Source: Gammaproteobacteria bacterium
GTDB taxonomy: Bacteria > Pseudomonadota > Gammaproteobacteria > Arenicellales > JAJDZL01
Direction: 5' to 3'
DNA length: 39,017 nt
Assembly (NCBI GenBank): GCA_022823625.1
Contig: JAJEHQ010000039.1
Coordinates: forward strand, 1-39,017
In this document: positions 1-8,422 of the stretch, in pieces
Layout: each line of letters begins with the position of its first letter
Position numbering within the stretch: the first letter of the stretch is position 1
The notes under the pieces: generated by a model
What the model saw: the letters and a program-made list of their open reading frames with translations, nothing else
Told to the model about the DNA's origin: nothing
The model's database searches: none
Position numbers and translations under genes: made by a program

Positions 1-14
1 GATTGATGGCTGCT

Positions 15-85
15 CTGTTTGGAGGGCGGCGGAATGTGTCAGCATCCGCTGAAGTCTCGGACACCCTCCAACAGGGTTTTATTTT
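15..85 (+). terminator. Terminator-like hairpin with T tract
   Basis: CTGTTTGGAGGG (15-26) pairs with CCCTCCAACAG (64-74) with one bulged T. A smaller internal hairpin (GCGGA/TCCGC) sits inside the loop, and TTTTATTTT follows at 77-85. This fits a Rho-independent terminator for a plus-strand gene or small RNA that ends at the left edge. The long structured loop (about 37 nt) is atypical, so it could instead be the 3' end of a structured non-coding RNA. No RNA family was recognised. Confidence 0.45.
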
Positions 86-96
86 AATACTATCAA

Positions 97-411
97 TTAG
101 ATACAAGACATTCTTCTCTGAACAACGGGACAGCAGTGTGTTTCATTAGGAAATTTGGTTCCAGGATATAGAATTCGTCCGTCATCGTGAATGTCTGCGA
201 CGATGATGTCCCGATCTGACTCAAAAGCAGAAAAAAACCATCCCCATAATGAGTATCGATATCTACATAAGCAACTCTTTTGACGTTGAATTTTTTTGTA
301 GAGTTTCGATCAGGACACCAAGGTCACTAACCGTGCAGAAACCAGCCGCTTGCGTACGAGTGGCATGATGAAGTCTGGCAATACGAATAAATACAGCTTG
401 CCTCGGCGTTC
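97..411 (-). pseudogene. Histone deacetylase / acetylpolyamine amidohydrolase family remnant
   Basis: Reading the minus strand from about 411 downwards gives pieces of the class I/II deacetylase fold split over three frames. The first is LHHATRTQAAGFC followed by VSDLGVLIETLQ. The second is KRVAYVDIDTHYGDG, the metal-binding D-x-D/H-x-GDG core. The third is FESDRDIIVADIHDDGR followed by ILYPGT. One frameshift lies in an A-run near 295 and another in a T-run near 230; each is explained by loss of one base. A stop follows at 97-99. The N-terminal third and the C-terminal half of a normal ~310-370-aa protein are absent, so this is a decayed gene. It lies upstream of acs, and AcuC-type enzymes of this family are known to deacetylate acetyl-CoA synthetase, so the pairing may once have been functional. 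Family assignment is by motif recognition only. Confidence 0.7.
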
Positions 412-896
412 AATATTAGGTTTAACGTATCCAAATCGGAACCAACCAGTGCTGATTACGGCGTTACCAATTTACTAAACCGGATCATGCAGGCAGTCGA
501 CACATTGGTTGAGGACTTTTTCGTCGCCAGTTTGCAGCTGGATGCTGTAACCATGAGACTGAAACATGAAGAAACCCTTGTGCTGGAATGACTCAGACTG
601 GAATTTGAACCCCGAAACTCGAGTAATAAAGTGATGTGTATGACGTAGTTTCATCTGATCTGTATTGGTTCTTTGATTGATGCGGTCACAGACATCAAAG
701 AGAGACGAGATATTTCCTGTTAATGTCAATTAAAATAGTCGGTTAGACCGAGATTCAGTAAACTGCCATGGTTGGCTTAACCTCTCTGCTGAGTTGAGAG
801 AACTCGAATCCACTGAACTGGAGGTTGCATTTGATCGGGCGACAATTTGCTGATTTGACTTATTTTCAGATAGTGAAATTTGTAATCTGTTAATTC
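412..896. other. Intergenic region, no supported gene
   Basis: This stretch separates the deacetylase remnant from the acs control region. It contains an 84-codon minus-strand open frame (475-729, TTG start) with no recognisable motif and no convincing ribosome binding site. It may be further decay of the neighbouring gene. I see no RNA gene or repeat in it. Confidence 0.4.
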
Positions 897-923
897 TCGC
901 ACCAATTCAACGATTTGGTGCGA
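897..923 (+). promoter_or_regulatory. 27-bp inverted repeat upstream of acs (operator or leader hairpin)
   Basis: TCGCACCAA (897-905) and TTGGTGCGA (915-923) are perfect 9-bp arms around a 9-nt spacer, centred about 84 bp before the acs start. A TATACA -10-like hexamer follows at 935-940. The position overlaps where a -35 region would lie, so a dimeric repressor or activator site is the simplest reading. A hairpin in a longer leader transcript is the alternative. No T tract follows, so it is not a typical terminator. Confidence 0.5.
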
Positions 924-993
924 TCATAAGAAACTATACACTCAGACTTATCATCTATCTTTCATCGATAGGCAAAGACATAGGAGTGAAAAA

Positions 994-2934
994 ATGTCTG
1001 ATTCACCAATTTACGATATTCCCTCCGATTTAGCAGTAAGTGCCAACGTAACAGCTGAGCAGTACACTGAGATGTACAAGCGAAGCGTTGAAAATCCCAA
1101 TGAGTTTTGGGCTGAGCAAGCCGATAAATTTCTGCACTGGTTCAAAAAATGGGATTCAGTCGGTGAGTATGATTTCGATTCAGGCCATATTAAATGGTTT
1201 GAAGGCGGAAAATTGAATGCTGCCTATAACTGCCTTGACCGGCATTTAGAATCCCGTGGCGACAAATTAGCCTTGATCTGGGAGAGTGACGATGCTTCAG
1301 AAGTTCGTACATTCACTTACCGGGAATTGCATGCGCAAGTCTGCAAGCTCTCTAATGTATTTAAAGAGCGAGGTGTCAGCAAAGGCGACCGAATTTGCAT
1401 CTATATGCCCATGATTCCGGAAGCAATGATTGCCGCACTTGCCACCGCTAGAATTGGTGCCATCCATTCAATCGTATTCGGTGGCTTTTCACCTGAAGCA
1501 CTGAAAGATAGAATTCTGGATTCCGATTGCCAGGTCGTCATCACCGCAGATGAAGGGCCTAGGGGTGGAAAGAATGTCCCGCTGAAAAAAAATGCCGACG
1601 CAGCAATGAAATCCTGTCCAGACGTCCATACTTGTGTAGTGGTGCAGAGAACCGGCAATCCGGTTGAAATGCAAAACCGAAGGGATATCTGGTATCACGA
1701 AGCGACTGCTGAAGCCTCTTCGGACTGTCCGGCCGAAGTGATGGATGCGGAAGATACGCTCTACATTCTTTACACATCGGGTTCGACAGGCAAGCCAAAG
1801 GGTGTTGTACATACCACTGGCGGATATATGCTCTATGTCACAATGACCTTCAATTATTCCTTTGACTATCGGGAAGATGAGGTTTACTGGTGTGGTGCCG
1901 ACATTGGTTGGGTTACTGGCCACTCCTATATCGTCTACGGACCTCTCTCAAACGGTGCCACCAATGTAATGTTTGAGGGTGTACCGGTTTACCCTGACGC
2001 CAGCCGGTTCTGGCAGGTTTGCGACAGACACAACGTCAATATTTTTTACACCGCCCCAACTGCGATTCGCGCACTGATCGGCGCTGGCAACAAGTATGTC
2101 GAAAAAACGAGTCGTAAAAGTCTTCGCATATTGGGTACTGTAGGTGAGCCAATCAATCCGGAAGCTTGGGAATGGTATCACGAAAAAGTAGGCGATCGTC
2201 GTTGCCCAATAGTTGATACCTGGTGGCAGACGGAAACTGGCGGACACATGATCACACCACTACCCGGCGCAACGCGTCTGAAACCTGGTTCAGCAACAAA
2301 CCCGTTTTTTGGCATCATCCCCTGTCTAGTGGATAGTGAAGGAAATGAACTGGAAGGTGCTACCGAAGGCGCCCTGTGCATCAAAAACTCTTGGCCAGGC
2401 CAAATGAGAACAGTCTGGGGCGACCACGATCGGTTCATTCAAACATATTTCAGTACTTTTCCAGGCATGTATATGACTGGTGATGGTGCCAGGCGTGATG
2501 AAGATGGGTACTATTGGATCACAGGCCGCGTCGATGACGTGATGAATGTCTCAGGGCATCGACTGGGCACGGCGGAGATCGAAAGTGCATTAGTGCTTCA
2601 TCCAAGCGTTGCCGAAGCTGCCGTCGTGGGTTATCCGCACAACATAAAGGGTGAGGCGATTTACGCTTATGTCACAACCGTTGCGGGAACCGAAGAAAAC
2701 GACGAGCTGAAAGCTGAGCTTTACAATATGGTGCGAACCGAAATCAGCCCGATTGCCAAACCGGATGTCATCCAATTCTCTCCTGGACTGCCAAAGACGC
2801 GTTCCGGAAAAATCATGCGTCGGATTCTGCGCAAGGTTGCCAGCAATGATATTGATGAATTAGGCGACACCTCCACTTTAGCTGAGCCTGCGGTGGTCGA
2901 CGATATCATCAAGAACCGTGTAAACACTTCCTGA
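994..2934 (+). CDS. acs: Acetyl-CoA synthetase (AMP-forming)
   Basis: Cytoplasmic adenylate-forming ligase that converts acetate, ATP and CoA to acetyl-CoA through acetyl-AMP. The 646 residues match the usual ~650 for Acs. Visible motifs are the N-terminal ACAS domain, the phosphate loop [11 protein letters not shown] near residue 260, WWQTETGG near 410-417 whose second Trp (W411) restricts the pocket to acetate, and the C-terminal [10 protein letters not shown] with catalytic Lys606. In Acs enzymes this lysine is the site of inhibitory acetylation. AGGAG lies 7 nt before the ATG, so the start is secure. It is monocistronic, convergent with the aldo/keto reductase downstream, and preceded by a strong inverted repeat at 897-923. 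The broken deacetylase gene next to it is notable because reversible acetylation controls Acs. Confidence 0.97.
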   Translation: MSDSPIYDIPSDLAVSANVTAEQYTEMYKRSVENPNEFWAEQADKFLHWFKKWDSVGEYDFDSGHIKWFEGGKLNAAYNCLDRHLESRGDKLALIWESDDASEVRTFTYRELHAQVCKLSNVFKERGVSKGDRICIYMPMIPEAMIAALATARIGAIHSIVFGGFSPEALKDRILDSDCQVVITADEGPRGGKNVPLKKNADAAMKSCPDVHTCVVVQRTGNPVEMQNRRDIWYHEATAEASSDCPAEVMDAEDTLYILYTSGSTGKPKGVVHTTGGYMLYVTMTFNYSFDYREDEVYWCGADIGWVTGHSYIVYGPLSNGATNVMFEGVPVYPDASRFWQVCDRHNVNIFYTAPTAIRALIGAGNKYVEKTSRKSLRILGTVGEPINPEAWEWYHEKVGDRRCPIVDTWWQTETGGHMITPLPGATRLKPGSATNPFFGIIPCLVDSEGNELEGATEGALCIKNSWPGQMRTVWGDHDRFIQTYFSTFPGMYMTGDGARRDEDGYYWITGRVDDVMNVSGHRLGTAEIESALVLHPSVAEAAVVGYPHNIKGEAIYAYVTTVAGTEENDELKAELYNMVRTEISPIAKPDVIQFSPGLPKTRSGKIMRRILRKVASNDIDELGDTSTLAEPAVVDDIIKNRVNTS

Positions 2935-2991
2935 ATTTAGTCTGACGAATCGGTTCCTATTCACACGACGCAGCATAGAGTCGTCCGAAAA

Positions 2992-4038
2992 CTAACCCAT
3001 TGGATTGGGTGAGTGACGATACACCTCGGCGATATCCTTGAGCACTTCTTTGCTCAAGGATATGTCAGCAGCACCAATACAAGCCTTGATCTGATCAACT
3101 TTGGTTGCGCCAATAATGACTGATGTCATGAATGGCCGGGTTAAACAAAATGCAATCGCCATCTGACAGACATCAAGACCGTGCTTTCTTGCAACCGCCA
3201 GATACTGATCAATTACCGGTTCGACCTGAGGTGTGAAACGGCCGCCCAAATCCTTGGAAAAGGTTCGTCTGGAACCGGGCGGTGTTTTATCGCCTTGATA
3301 CTGGCCACTTAAAATTCCTGCAGCCAACGGTGAGAATGCCAATAACCCAACATTCTCGTTGGCTGTCAACTCCGCCAGATCAAGGTCGTATTTTCTATCC
3401 AACAAGTTGTATTCGTTCTGAATGCTGACCACACGAGGTAAGTTATTCGCTTCAGCAATGTCCAGAAACTGTGTTGTCCCCCAACATGACTCATTTGAAA
3501 GACCAACTGTCCTGATTTTGCCTTCGTCAACCAACTTCTGAAAACTCTCCAGCGCTTCGTAGATGTAACTTCGAGTCTCATTGACATTTTGCCTTGAAGG
3601 ATTGAAAGTCCAAGATTGACGGAAGTGATAGGAATTACGATTCGGCCAGTGAATCTGATATAGATCAATGTAATCAGTTTGAAGCCTCTTTAGTGATGCT
3701 TCAACTGCAACTTTGACGGTGTCACGGTTAACGCCAACACCGTCTCGAATTAAATTCGAACCTCGGCCTACGATCTTTGTTGCGACGATTACCTTGTCAC
3801 GGTTATTGCGACTTTTCAGCCATGTACCAATAATTTCCTCGGTACGACCGCAGGTTTCAGCAGAGATCGGGTTCACCGGATACATTTCCGCGGTATCAAT
3901 GAAATTTACGCCAAGATCTAAGGCCAGATCCATCTGCGCGTGACCTTCAGCCTCCGAATTCTGTGTACCCCATGTCATGCTACCGAGGCAGATATCACTC
4001 ACTTTGATTCCTGAATTTCCCAACTTGTTAAAATTCAT
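2992..4038 (-). CDS. tas: Tas-like NADP-dependent aldo/keto reductase
   Basis: 348-residue aldo/keto reductase that closely resembles the layout of E. coli Tas (346 aa). It has an N-terminal strand MNFNKLGNSGIKVSDICLGS, DTAEMYPVNP carrying the catalytic Asp and Tyr, VIVATKIVG with the Lys, LKRLQTDYIDLYQIHWPNR with the His, and a C-terminal IIGATKVDQI cofactor-binding segment. The predicted role is reduction of carbonyl compounds with NADPH; the physiological substrate is unknown even for the family. AAAGGT lies 8 nt upstream of the ATG. It stands alone, convergent with acs (57 bp between stops), and nothing in the context points to a pathway. Confidence 0.93.
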   Translation of the reverse strand: MNFNKLGNSGIKVSDICLGSMTWGTQNSEAEGHAQMDLALDLGVNFIDTAEMYPVNPISAETCGRTEEIIGTWLKSRNNRDKVIVATKIVGRGSNLIRDGVGVNRDTVKVAVEASLKRLQTDYIDLYQIHWPNRNSYHFRQSWTFNPSRQNVNETRSYIYEALESFQKLVDEGKIRTVGLSNESCWGTTQFLDIAEANNLPRVVSIQNEYNLLDRKYDLDLAELTANENVGLLAFSPLAAGILSGQYQGDKTPPGSRRTFSKDLGGRFTPQVEPVIDQYLAVARKHGLDVCQMAIAFCLTRPFMTSVIIGATKVDQIKACIGAADISLSKEVLKDIAEVYRHSPNPMG

Positions 4039-4479
4039 ACGCGTACCTTTTTTCTATTGGCAGTTTTGGTGGAGAGTCGGATTCCATACGAGTCTTATTC
4101 AAACAGGTGAATTCCTGCTGACAAATTGAATCCGATGAGTTCCCACATTAAACCTGAATTTCAATCGAACTAGTGCTGGAATTCATCGTGAGGGTTTTGC
4201 GTAAGATGAAACATTTTAGGGAGCTGATAATTCAGTCGCGGGAGAAATTCTGGTAGCTTTCGCGAAACAAAATCCCGCCCGCTGATAATTTCGAGTCATT
4301 GAGACGCCCAGCACCGCGAAAAACGCCGCTGCCACTTGCATGTGTTGACGGCAAAAGACTGAAATTGCGAAGATGATCCGGATCCATCTTCACTCGGACC
4401 ATTCTGGTCTTCGCACCCGCTCTGACCTACCCTATCCGGTAGCAGGCCTCCCTGCCTTCACAGCGAAATTCAACCGGTA
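4039..4479. other. Intergenic region with copy 1 of a 140-bp repeat
   Basis: No gene is supported here. The middle part (4189-4336) is one copy of an imperfect repeat that recurs at 5498-5639. The right end (about 4430-4480) may contain further frameshifted remains of the cytochrome c peroxidase that continues at 4480: the frame just upstream reads LPAFTAKFNR, reminiscent of the TPxLRN segment of that family. Confidence 0.4.
4189..4336 (+). repeat. Imperfect ~145-bp dispersed repeat, copy 1
   Basis: Begins TGAGGGTTTTGCGTAAGATG and runs through ACATTTTAGGGAGCTG, CGGGAGAAATTC, CGCGAAACAAAATCCCGCC and CATTGAGACGCCCAGCACC to about 4336. The same blocks, in the same order and orientation with point differences and small indels, occur at 5498-5639. 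Both copies sit in non-coding sequence and neither has a shared open frame, so a decayed mobile-element end or an intergenic repeat family is likelier than a gene. Confidence 0.7.
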
Positions 4480-4731
4480 ATGACAATCACACGTGGTGGG
4501 TACGCAAAATGGACACTGAGAGAAGTGATTGACATTTATGATCAAGGCGGAATTCCGCATGAATTGCTGTCCCCATTTATCCGCCCACTCAATTTGAGTG
4601 AATCGGAAAAGACAGACCTTGACGCATTTCTGGAATTGCTGACCGGTCAAAATGTTCCGCCGATCATCGCTGACGCATTTGCTGCGCAAATTGGAGAATT
4701 GAGCAAAGATGATCCCAATTGGGCGCACTAA
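4480..4731 (+). pseudogene. C-terminal remnant of a di-haem cytochrome c peroxidase (MauG/CcpA-like)
   Basis: The 83-codon frame reads YAKWTLREVIDIYDQGG, then IRPLNLSESEKTDLDAFLEL and LTG. This is the standard C-terminal end of bacterial di-haem cytochrome c peroxidases (a HDG-FxTLxEVVxxYxxGG segment followed by LxLTxxEkxDLvaFLxxLTG). Both CXXCH haem-binding motifs and everything N-terminal are missing, and the expected HDG is degraded to RGG. A complete protein would be over 300 residues and exported to the periplasm, while this frame has no signal peptide. I therefore read it as a fragment rather than a small gene. It lies between the two copies of the 140-bp repeat, consistent with a region rearranged by mobile DNA. 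Confidence 0.65.
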
Positions 4732-4858
4732 AACACCTTGGAATTTTGACAGTCAAGCAGAACCGTAGTGAATGGTACTGGAAACTCAACCGTTATCTAT
4801 ACGCACAATCAAAATAAGTGGGTGATGAGCTCTCCTCATTTATCGATTGCTAGGGCCG

Positions 4859-5239
4859 TTAGCTCGCTAATATGCTGAAGCCGCCGAGCATGATTGCGAT
4901 CATAATTGCCATCGACCACTTTATCCAAGTGATGTCAGTCTTCAACCTATCAATGTCTGACTTCACCTCAGTTCTCAACTGACCAATGTCAGTCTTCACC
5001 TCAGTTCTCAACTGATCAATGTCTGACTTCACCTCAGTTCTCAACTGATCAATGTCTGACTTCACCTCAGTTCTCAACTGATCAATATCAGTCTTCAGCA
5101 GAGCAATGTCCTGCTTGGTTGCCAGATCTCCCTGCGCTTGCTTGACTGCCATCGCAATTGCTTCGGCATGTCTCGCCTCAATTCCTGCGTCTTGCAGGTC
5201 TTTTGACACCGTCAGGGTGTCAAACGCAGCATCAGCCAT
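4859..5239 (-). CDS. Coiled-coil, C-terminal single-pass membrane protein (DUF1640/CCDC90-like)
   Basis: 126 residues. The N-terminal part (about 1-45) contains AGIEARHAEAIAMAVKQAQ, typical of the DUF1640/CCDC90 group. The middle is a repetitive coiled coil of 11-residue units, DIDQLRTEVKS, repeated four times with a variant at each end. The last ~22 residues (WIKWSMAIMIAIMLGGFSI) form one membrane helix. A strong GGAGG lies 6 nt before the ATG. Such proteins are common, short and of unknown function in bacteria; membrane-anchored oligomerisation is the likely property. The 33-bp DNA repeats that encode the coil make copy number variable. It stands alone between repeat copies at 4189 and 5498. 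Confidence 0.75.
   Translation of the reverse strand: MADAAFDTLTVSKDLQDAGIEARHAEAIAMAVKQAQGDLATKQDIALLKTDIDQLRTEVKSDIDQLRTEVKSDIDQLRTEVKTDIGQLRTEVKSDIDRLKTDITWIKWSMAIMIAIMLGGFSILAS
4961..5092 (-). repeat. Four 33-bp tandem repeats inside the coiled-coil gene
   Basis: Units start at 4961, 4994, 5027 and 5060, each beginning CTTCACCTCAGTTCTCAACT. The second and third are identical; the first and last differ only in the final bases. Each encodes one 11-residue heptad-plus-four coil unit, so gain or loss of a unit keeps the frame. Confidence 0.95.
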
Positions 5240-6278
5240 GATTTCCTCCGATTAATTTGTAGGAGGACATACTTTCCTCTGGGGATCAATATCCCCGTGA
5301 GAGTGTTGATAATGTAGACGGACTTCCGCCTAGTTGTTCGTCAGGATCATTCCTGTATTTTCGCTGCAGACCACCAGAAACTGCAGCCGCAAACCGATGA
5401 CAGGTTAGCTACACGTGCATTCAACGGTTAATTGCACGATTTAACGTATCCGTAATTTTCGCAGATCGCCGTTGGTATTGCAAATTCAATTGTACTTGAG
5501 GGTTTTGCATTAGAGAAACATTTTAGGGGGCTGAAAATTCTGTCACGGGAGAATTTCCAGCAGCTATTGCGAAACAAAGTCCCGCCGCTGATTTGCGAGT
5601 AATTGAGATGCCCAACACTGCGAAAACTGCCACTGCCAGCAACGAGGGCGAATTCCGGCTGCGCCGATTGCACCGCACCTGCGGCATGTTGTTCAGTTTG
5701 AAGAGTCAGCTCCGAGAACCAAGGACTGAGTCAGACTACCAGCGAAGCGGTCCAACTTCACAGCTTTGCCGGCTGCCCCGCCTTGATCACCACACAGACC
5801 TGCGACAGCATCACCGTGTAGCCTATCGTAAGCTTCAGCTACAGTCTGATGGACAACCGATCTTGCAATCATGGAATTTGACAGGAACTAAGTACCAATT
5901 GATGTACTTTTATACATATTTGTGGACATATCACAAAGAGTTTCTCTGATAATTTGCTTGAAGTTATTGATTACGATATGAATCGAAGGCGGCCATTCAT
6001 TGGCAATTTGGGTTGACTTTTTTTCGACTGAATGAATGCGAATTTTTCAAGGCTACGCTATAGCCAAGGCAGCCTGAATTTAGAGTTTAGTTTAGGTTGA
6101 ATTGCATATTTGTTGTGGGCCAGTCATACACTAGAACTAGAGTGATGAGAAAAACTGAAACCTTCCGACTGATCCTGTTGATGTCAACTAAGCTGAGTCG
6201 ACAGCTGATCGGGAAATAGCGAAACGAATTTGTAAAGAACTATCCTGGCAAACCCGTTACAAGGAGAAATATTCAACG
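5240..6278. other. Intergenic region with copy 2 of the 140-bp repeat
   Basis: About 1 kb without a supported gene. The repeat copy at 5498-5639 is the only clear structure. An open frame on plus (5593-5949) has an Arg/Leu/Gln-rich sequence unlike a folded protein and no ribosome binding site, so it was not accepted. The 100 bp before 6279 should hold the promoter of the GST gene, but I cannot identify it confidently. Confidence 0.4.
5498..5639 (+). repeat. Imperfect ~140-bp dispersed repeat, copy 2
   Basis: Matches 4189-4336 block by block: GAGGGTTTTGC, AACATTTTAGGGGGCTG, CACGGGAGAATTTCCAG, GCGAAACAAAGTCCCGCCGC and ATTGAGATGCCCAACACTGC. The two copies are in direct orientation about 1.3 kb apart and bracket the peroxidase remnant and the coiled-coil gene. 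Confidence 0.7.
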
Positions 6279-6917
6279 ATGTACAAGCTGTTCTACGCGC
6301 CCAAAAGCGCATCCATGGGTGTAAGAGTTTTACTGGAGGAAATTGGTGCACCTTATGAGTTACTTCAAACGTCGATCGACATGGATAAACCACGTCTTTC
6401 CGAACAATTGGCAATCAATCCCAACGGATGGGTACCGGTTCTGATTTGGGAAGGTGGCGCCATGTACGAATGCGCTGCGATAACTGTCTTTTTAGGCGAC
6501 CGACATGCTGATGCTGGATTGGCACCGACTGTTAATGATCCCGCTCGGGCGCGCTATTTACAGACTCTCGTTTATTTTTCTAACTCTGTTCAGAACGCGT
6601 TTCAACTAACCTACTACCCAGACCGCTTTGTGAACACGCCAGCGGATGAGAGAAGTGCGCAGCAGCGCGGCATACGGCGTTTAAGGGAAACCTGGAATGT
6701 GATTGACGATCAAATTGGTGATAACCAATGGGTGCTTGGCGATAGATTCAGCGCAGCTGATATTTATCTCTTCATGCTAACTACCTGGATACGACAAGCC
6801 AAGGGTCATCCGTCTGTTAGTGAATTTTCTAATGTCAAACGAATCGCGGATGCCGTTATGAAACGTCCGAGCGTACAGCTTGTCTACGAACCGTGGATTA
6901 AAAATTCAGAGTATTAA
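6279..6917 (+). CDS. Glutathione S-transferase family protein
   Basis: 212-residue soluble two-domain GST. The N-terminal thioredoxin-like domain (about 1-78) starts MYKLFYAPKSASMGVRVLLE, with a serine in the usual catalytic loop, the cis-proline in NGWVPVLIW, and the glutathione-contacting segment AMYECAAITVFLGDRH in place of the common ES-x-AI. The helical C-terminal domain carries WVLGDRFSAADIYLFML, the N-capping box motif (SxAD) of GSTs. AGGAG lies about 11 nt before the ATG. Glutathione conjugation or isomerisation is expected, with unknown substrate. It is a single gene with no operon partner; the next gene is convergent, 211 bp away. Confidence 0.9.
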   Translation: MYKLFYAPKSASMGVRVLLEEIGAPYELLQTSIDMDKPRLSEQLAINPNGWVPVLIWEGGAMYECAAITVFLGDRHADAGLAPTVNDPARARYLQTLVYFSNSVQNAFQLTYYPDRFVNTPADERSAQQRGIRRLRETWNVIDDQIGDNQWVLGDRFSAADIYLFMLTTWIRQAKGHPSVSEFSNVKRIADAVMKRPSVQLVYEPWIKNSEY

Positions 6918-7128
6918 CGTTTGGTCACAACTAATTGTGCCGCAGCAGAAAAATCACCGTGAATTGAGTGCGAGCGGTGACTGTGTGCCAGCGAACTGAC
7001 TTACAAATAGGAAAGTTCTCAAACGAAATTTGAGTGAAGTTCTGTGAATCGCTGAAAAAATAAATATGCTAATTGGTATTTCAGTCCGCCTTGTTGGCTT
7101 CGTTTGACTTATTTTCGACACACTTAAT

Positions 7129-8379
7129 CTACTGCCAAAGCGATGCTAACGATACAGCATATAACTGATCACCGAATTGTGCGGTATTCTTTCCTAAATG
7201 GAGGACAATTCCACATTTGAATTTATCTTTCATGTCACTTTTCAGCACTTCCAGATTCCTGAAGTTTTTCGAAGAGATCTTGCTAATAGTCTTCACTTCA
7301 ATACCAACAAATTCACCTTTCTGAGATTCGAGTACGAAGTCGACTTCCTGTCGCGAACTTGTCCGGTAATGATACAAACGGGTGCGCATTGTTGCGAAGG
7401 TTCCTTGTTTGGCCAGTTCAACAGCAACAAAATTTTCAATAATCTTTCCAACCTGTGTTCGATCAATAAACTGAAGACTTTTGGTCTCATGGTGCAGCAT
7501 ATGCATCAACAAGTTGAGATCGCTCAAATAGACTTTCGGTGTTTTTACAAGTCGTTTGCCGAGATTGTGCATCCAGGCCGGCACCGAAAGCGTTAAGAAA
7601 AGACTTTCCAACAAAATTCGATACTTCTTAACAGTTATGTGATTCAAACCCAAGTCTCGCGCCAAGGAGGATTCGTTTAACAACCCACCAGTCCGTGTTG
7701 CCAATAAATTCAGCATATTGGGCAAACTCGCTAATTTTTGTACTTCCAGCAAAGTATGAACATCTCGCAAGAGAACAGTTTGAAGGTAACTGTTACACCA
7801 CTCATGCCGTAATCCATCGTCACTAATCATTAGGAGTTCTGGAAATGTAGCGTCTGTTAGGATTTTTTCCAAGTCAAACTCGAATCCATTGGTAAATTGA
7901 ACATCACTGGCAAAGACTTTATCAATGAAATTCACCGCTCGCTGTTTATCCAGTTCGAGCACTGACAGAGGTAAAAGCGTGTGCATGGAAATTCTTCCTG
8001 CAAGCGCATCAGACAGTTGGGGCAATGCCATCACGTTTGCGGAACCCGTAAGCAGGAATTTTCCGCGACCTCCGTCTTTGGATTGACGATTTTCGTCGAC
8101 GACGATTTTCAATGGTCTGAAAATTTCAGGTACCAACTGGATTTCGTCCAACACCACATTGCCTTTAATACTTCGCAGAAATACTTCGGGATCATGCTGT
8201 GCGGCCGACCGAATTTGTAAGTCGTCAAATGTGATGTAATTCGCCTTATGGCGTTCTTCCGAAATTCGCTTAACCAAAGTTGTCTTTCCGGATTGACGCG
8301 GTCCGGCAATATAGACAACTGGAAATGCTGACAGAGAATCAACAATTCTGTCTTCAATCAAGCGATCAATATACTGCAT
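7129..8379 (-). CDS. AAA-type ATPase with DUF4143 C-terminal domain
   Basis: 416 residues. The N-terminal AAA_14 module has Walker A GPRQSGKT (26-33), Walker B VVLDEIQ (D78/E79) and a sensor-like LLTGSANVM. A winged-helix-like middle segment (SLARDLGLNHITVKKYRILLE) follows. The C-terminal DUF4143 part has KIIENFVAVELAKQG and then EVDFVLESQ...IEVK (E345, D347, E361, K363), which looks like a PD-(D/E)xK nuclease core. Proteins of this design are widespread and mostly uncharacterised; they are sometimes discussed as defence- or toxin-related, which is not proven. There is no clear Shine-Dalgarno sequence. A 17-bp palindrome at 8406-8422 sits in the likely promoter, suggesting autoregulation. A distant relative lies at 8940-10085 on the other strand. 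Confidence 0.88.
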   Translation of the reverse strand: MQYIDRLIEDRIVDSLSAFPVVYIAGPRQSGKTTLVKRISEERHKANYITFDDLQIRSAAQHDPEVFLRSIKGNVVLDEIQLVPEIFRPLKIVVDENRQSKDGGRGKFLLTGSANVMALPQLSDALAGRISMHTLLPLSVLELDKQRAVNFIDKVFASDVQFTNGFEFDLEKILTDATFPELLMISDDGLRHEWCNSYLQTVLLRDVHTLLEVQKLASLPNMLNLLATRTGGLLNESSLARDLGLNHITVKKYRILLESLFLTLSVPAWMHNLGKRLVKTPKVYLSDLNLLMHMLHHETKSLQFIDRTQVGKIIENFVAVELAKQGTFATMRTRLYHYRTSSRQEVDFVLESQKGEFVGIEVKTISKISSKNFRNLEVLKSDMKDKFKCGIVLHLGKNTAQFGDQLYAVSLASLWQ

Positions 8380-8405
8380 AACAAAAGATATAACTTCGAT
8401 AAGAG

Positions 8406-8422
8406 TATAAGATTATCTTATA
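8406..8422 (-). promoter_or_regulatory. 17-bp palindrome in the promoter of the first ATPase gene
   Basis: TATAAGAT-T-ATCTTATA is a perfect 8+1+8 palindrome centred about 35 bp upstream of the ATG at 8379. The flanking AT-rich sequence contains a TATAAT on the minus strand just upstream. An operator overlapping the promoter is the simplest explanation; whether the ATPase itself or another protein binds it is unknown. Confidence 0.45.

Noticed and set aside
475..729. 84-codon minus-strand frame between the deacetylase remnant and acs
   Set aside because: TTG start, no ribosome binding site and no recognisable motif; adjacent to decayed coding sequence, so probably chance or decay.
1401..2438. 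Several minus-strand open frames inside acs
   Set aside because: Shadow frames of a well-conserved acs coding sequence; no independent motifs or start signals.
5593..5949. 118-codon plus frame in the long intergenic region
   Set aside because: Begins inside repeat copy 2, has an atypical composition and no ribosome binding site.
6957..6987. TCACCG/CGGTGA stem after the GST gene as a terminator
   Set aside because: Only 6 bp with a long loop and no T tract; too weak to annotate.
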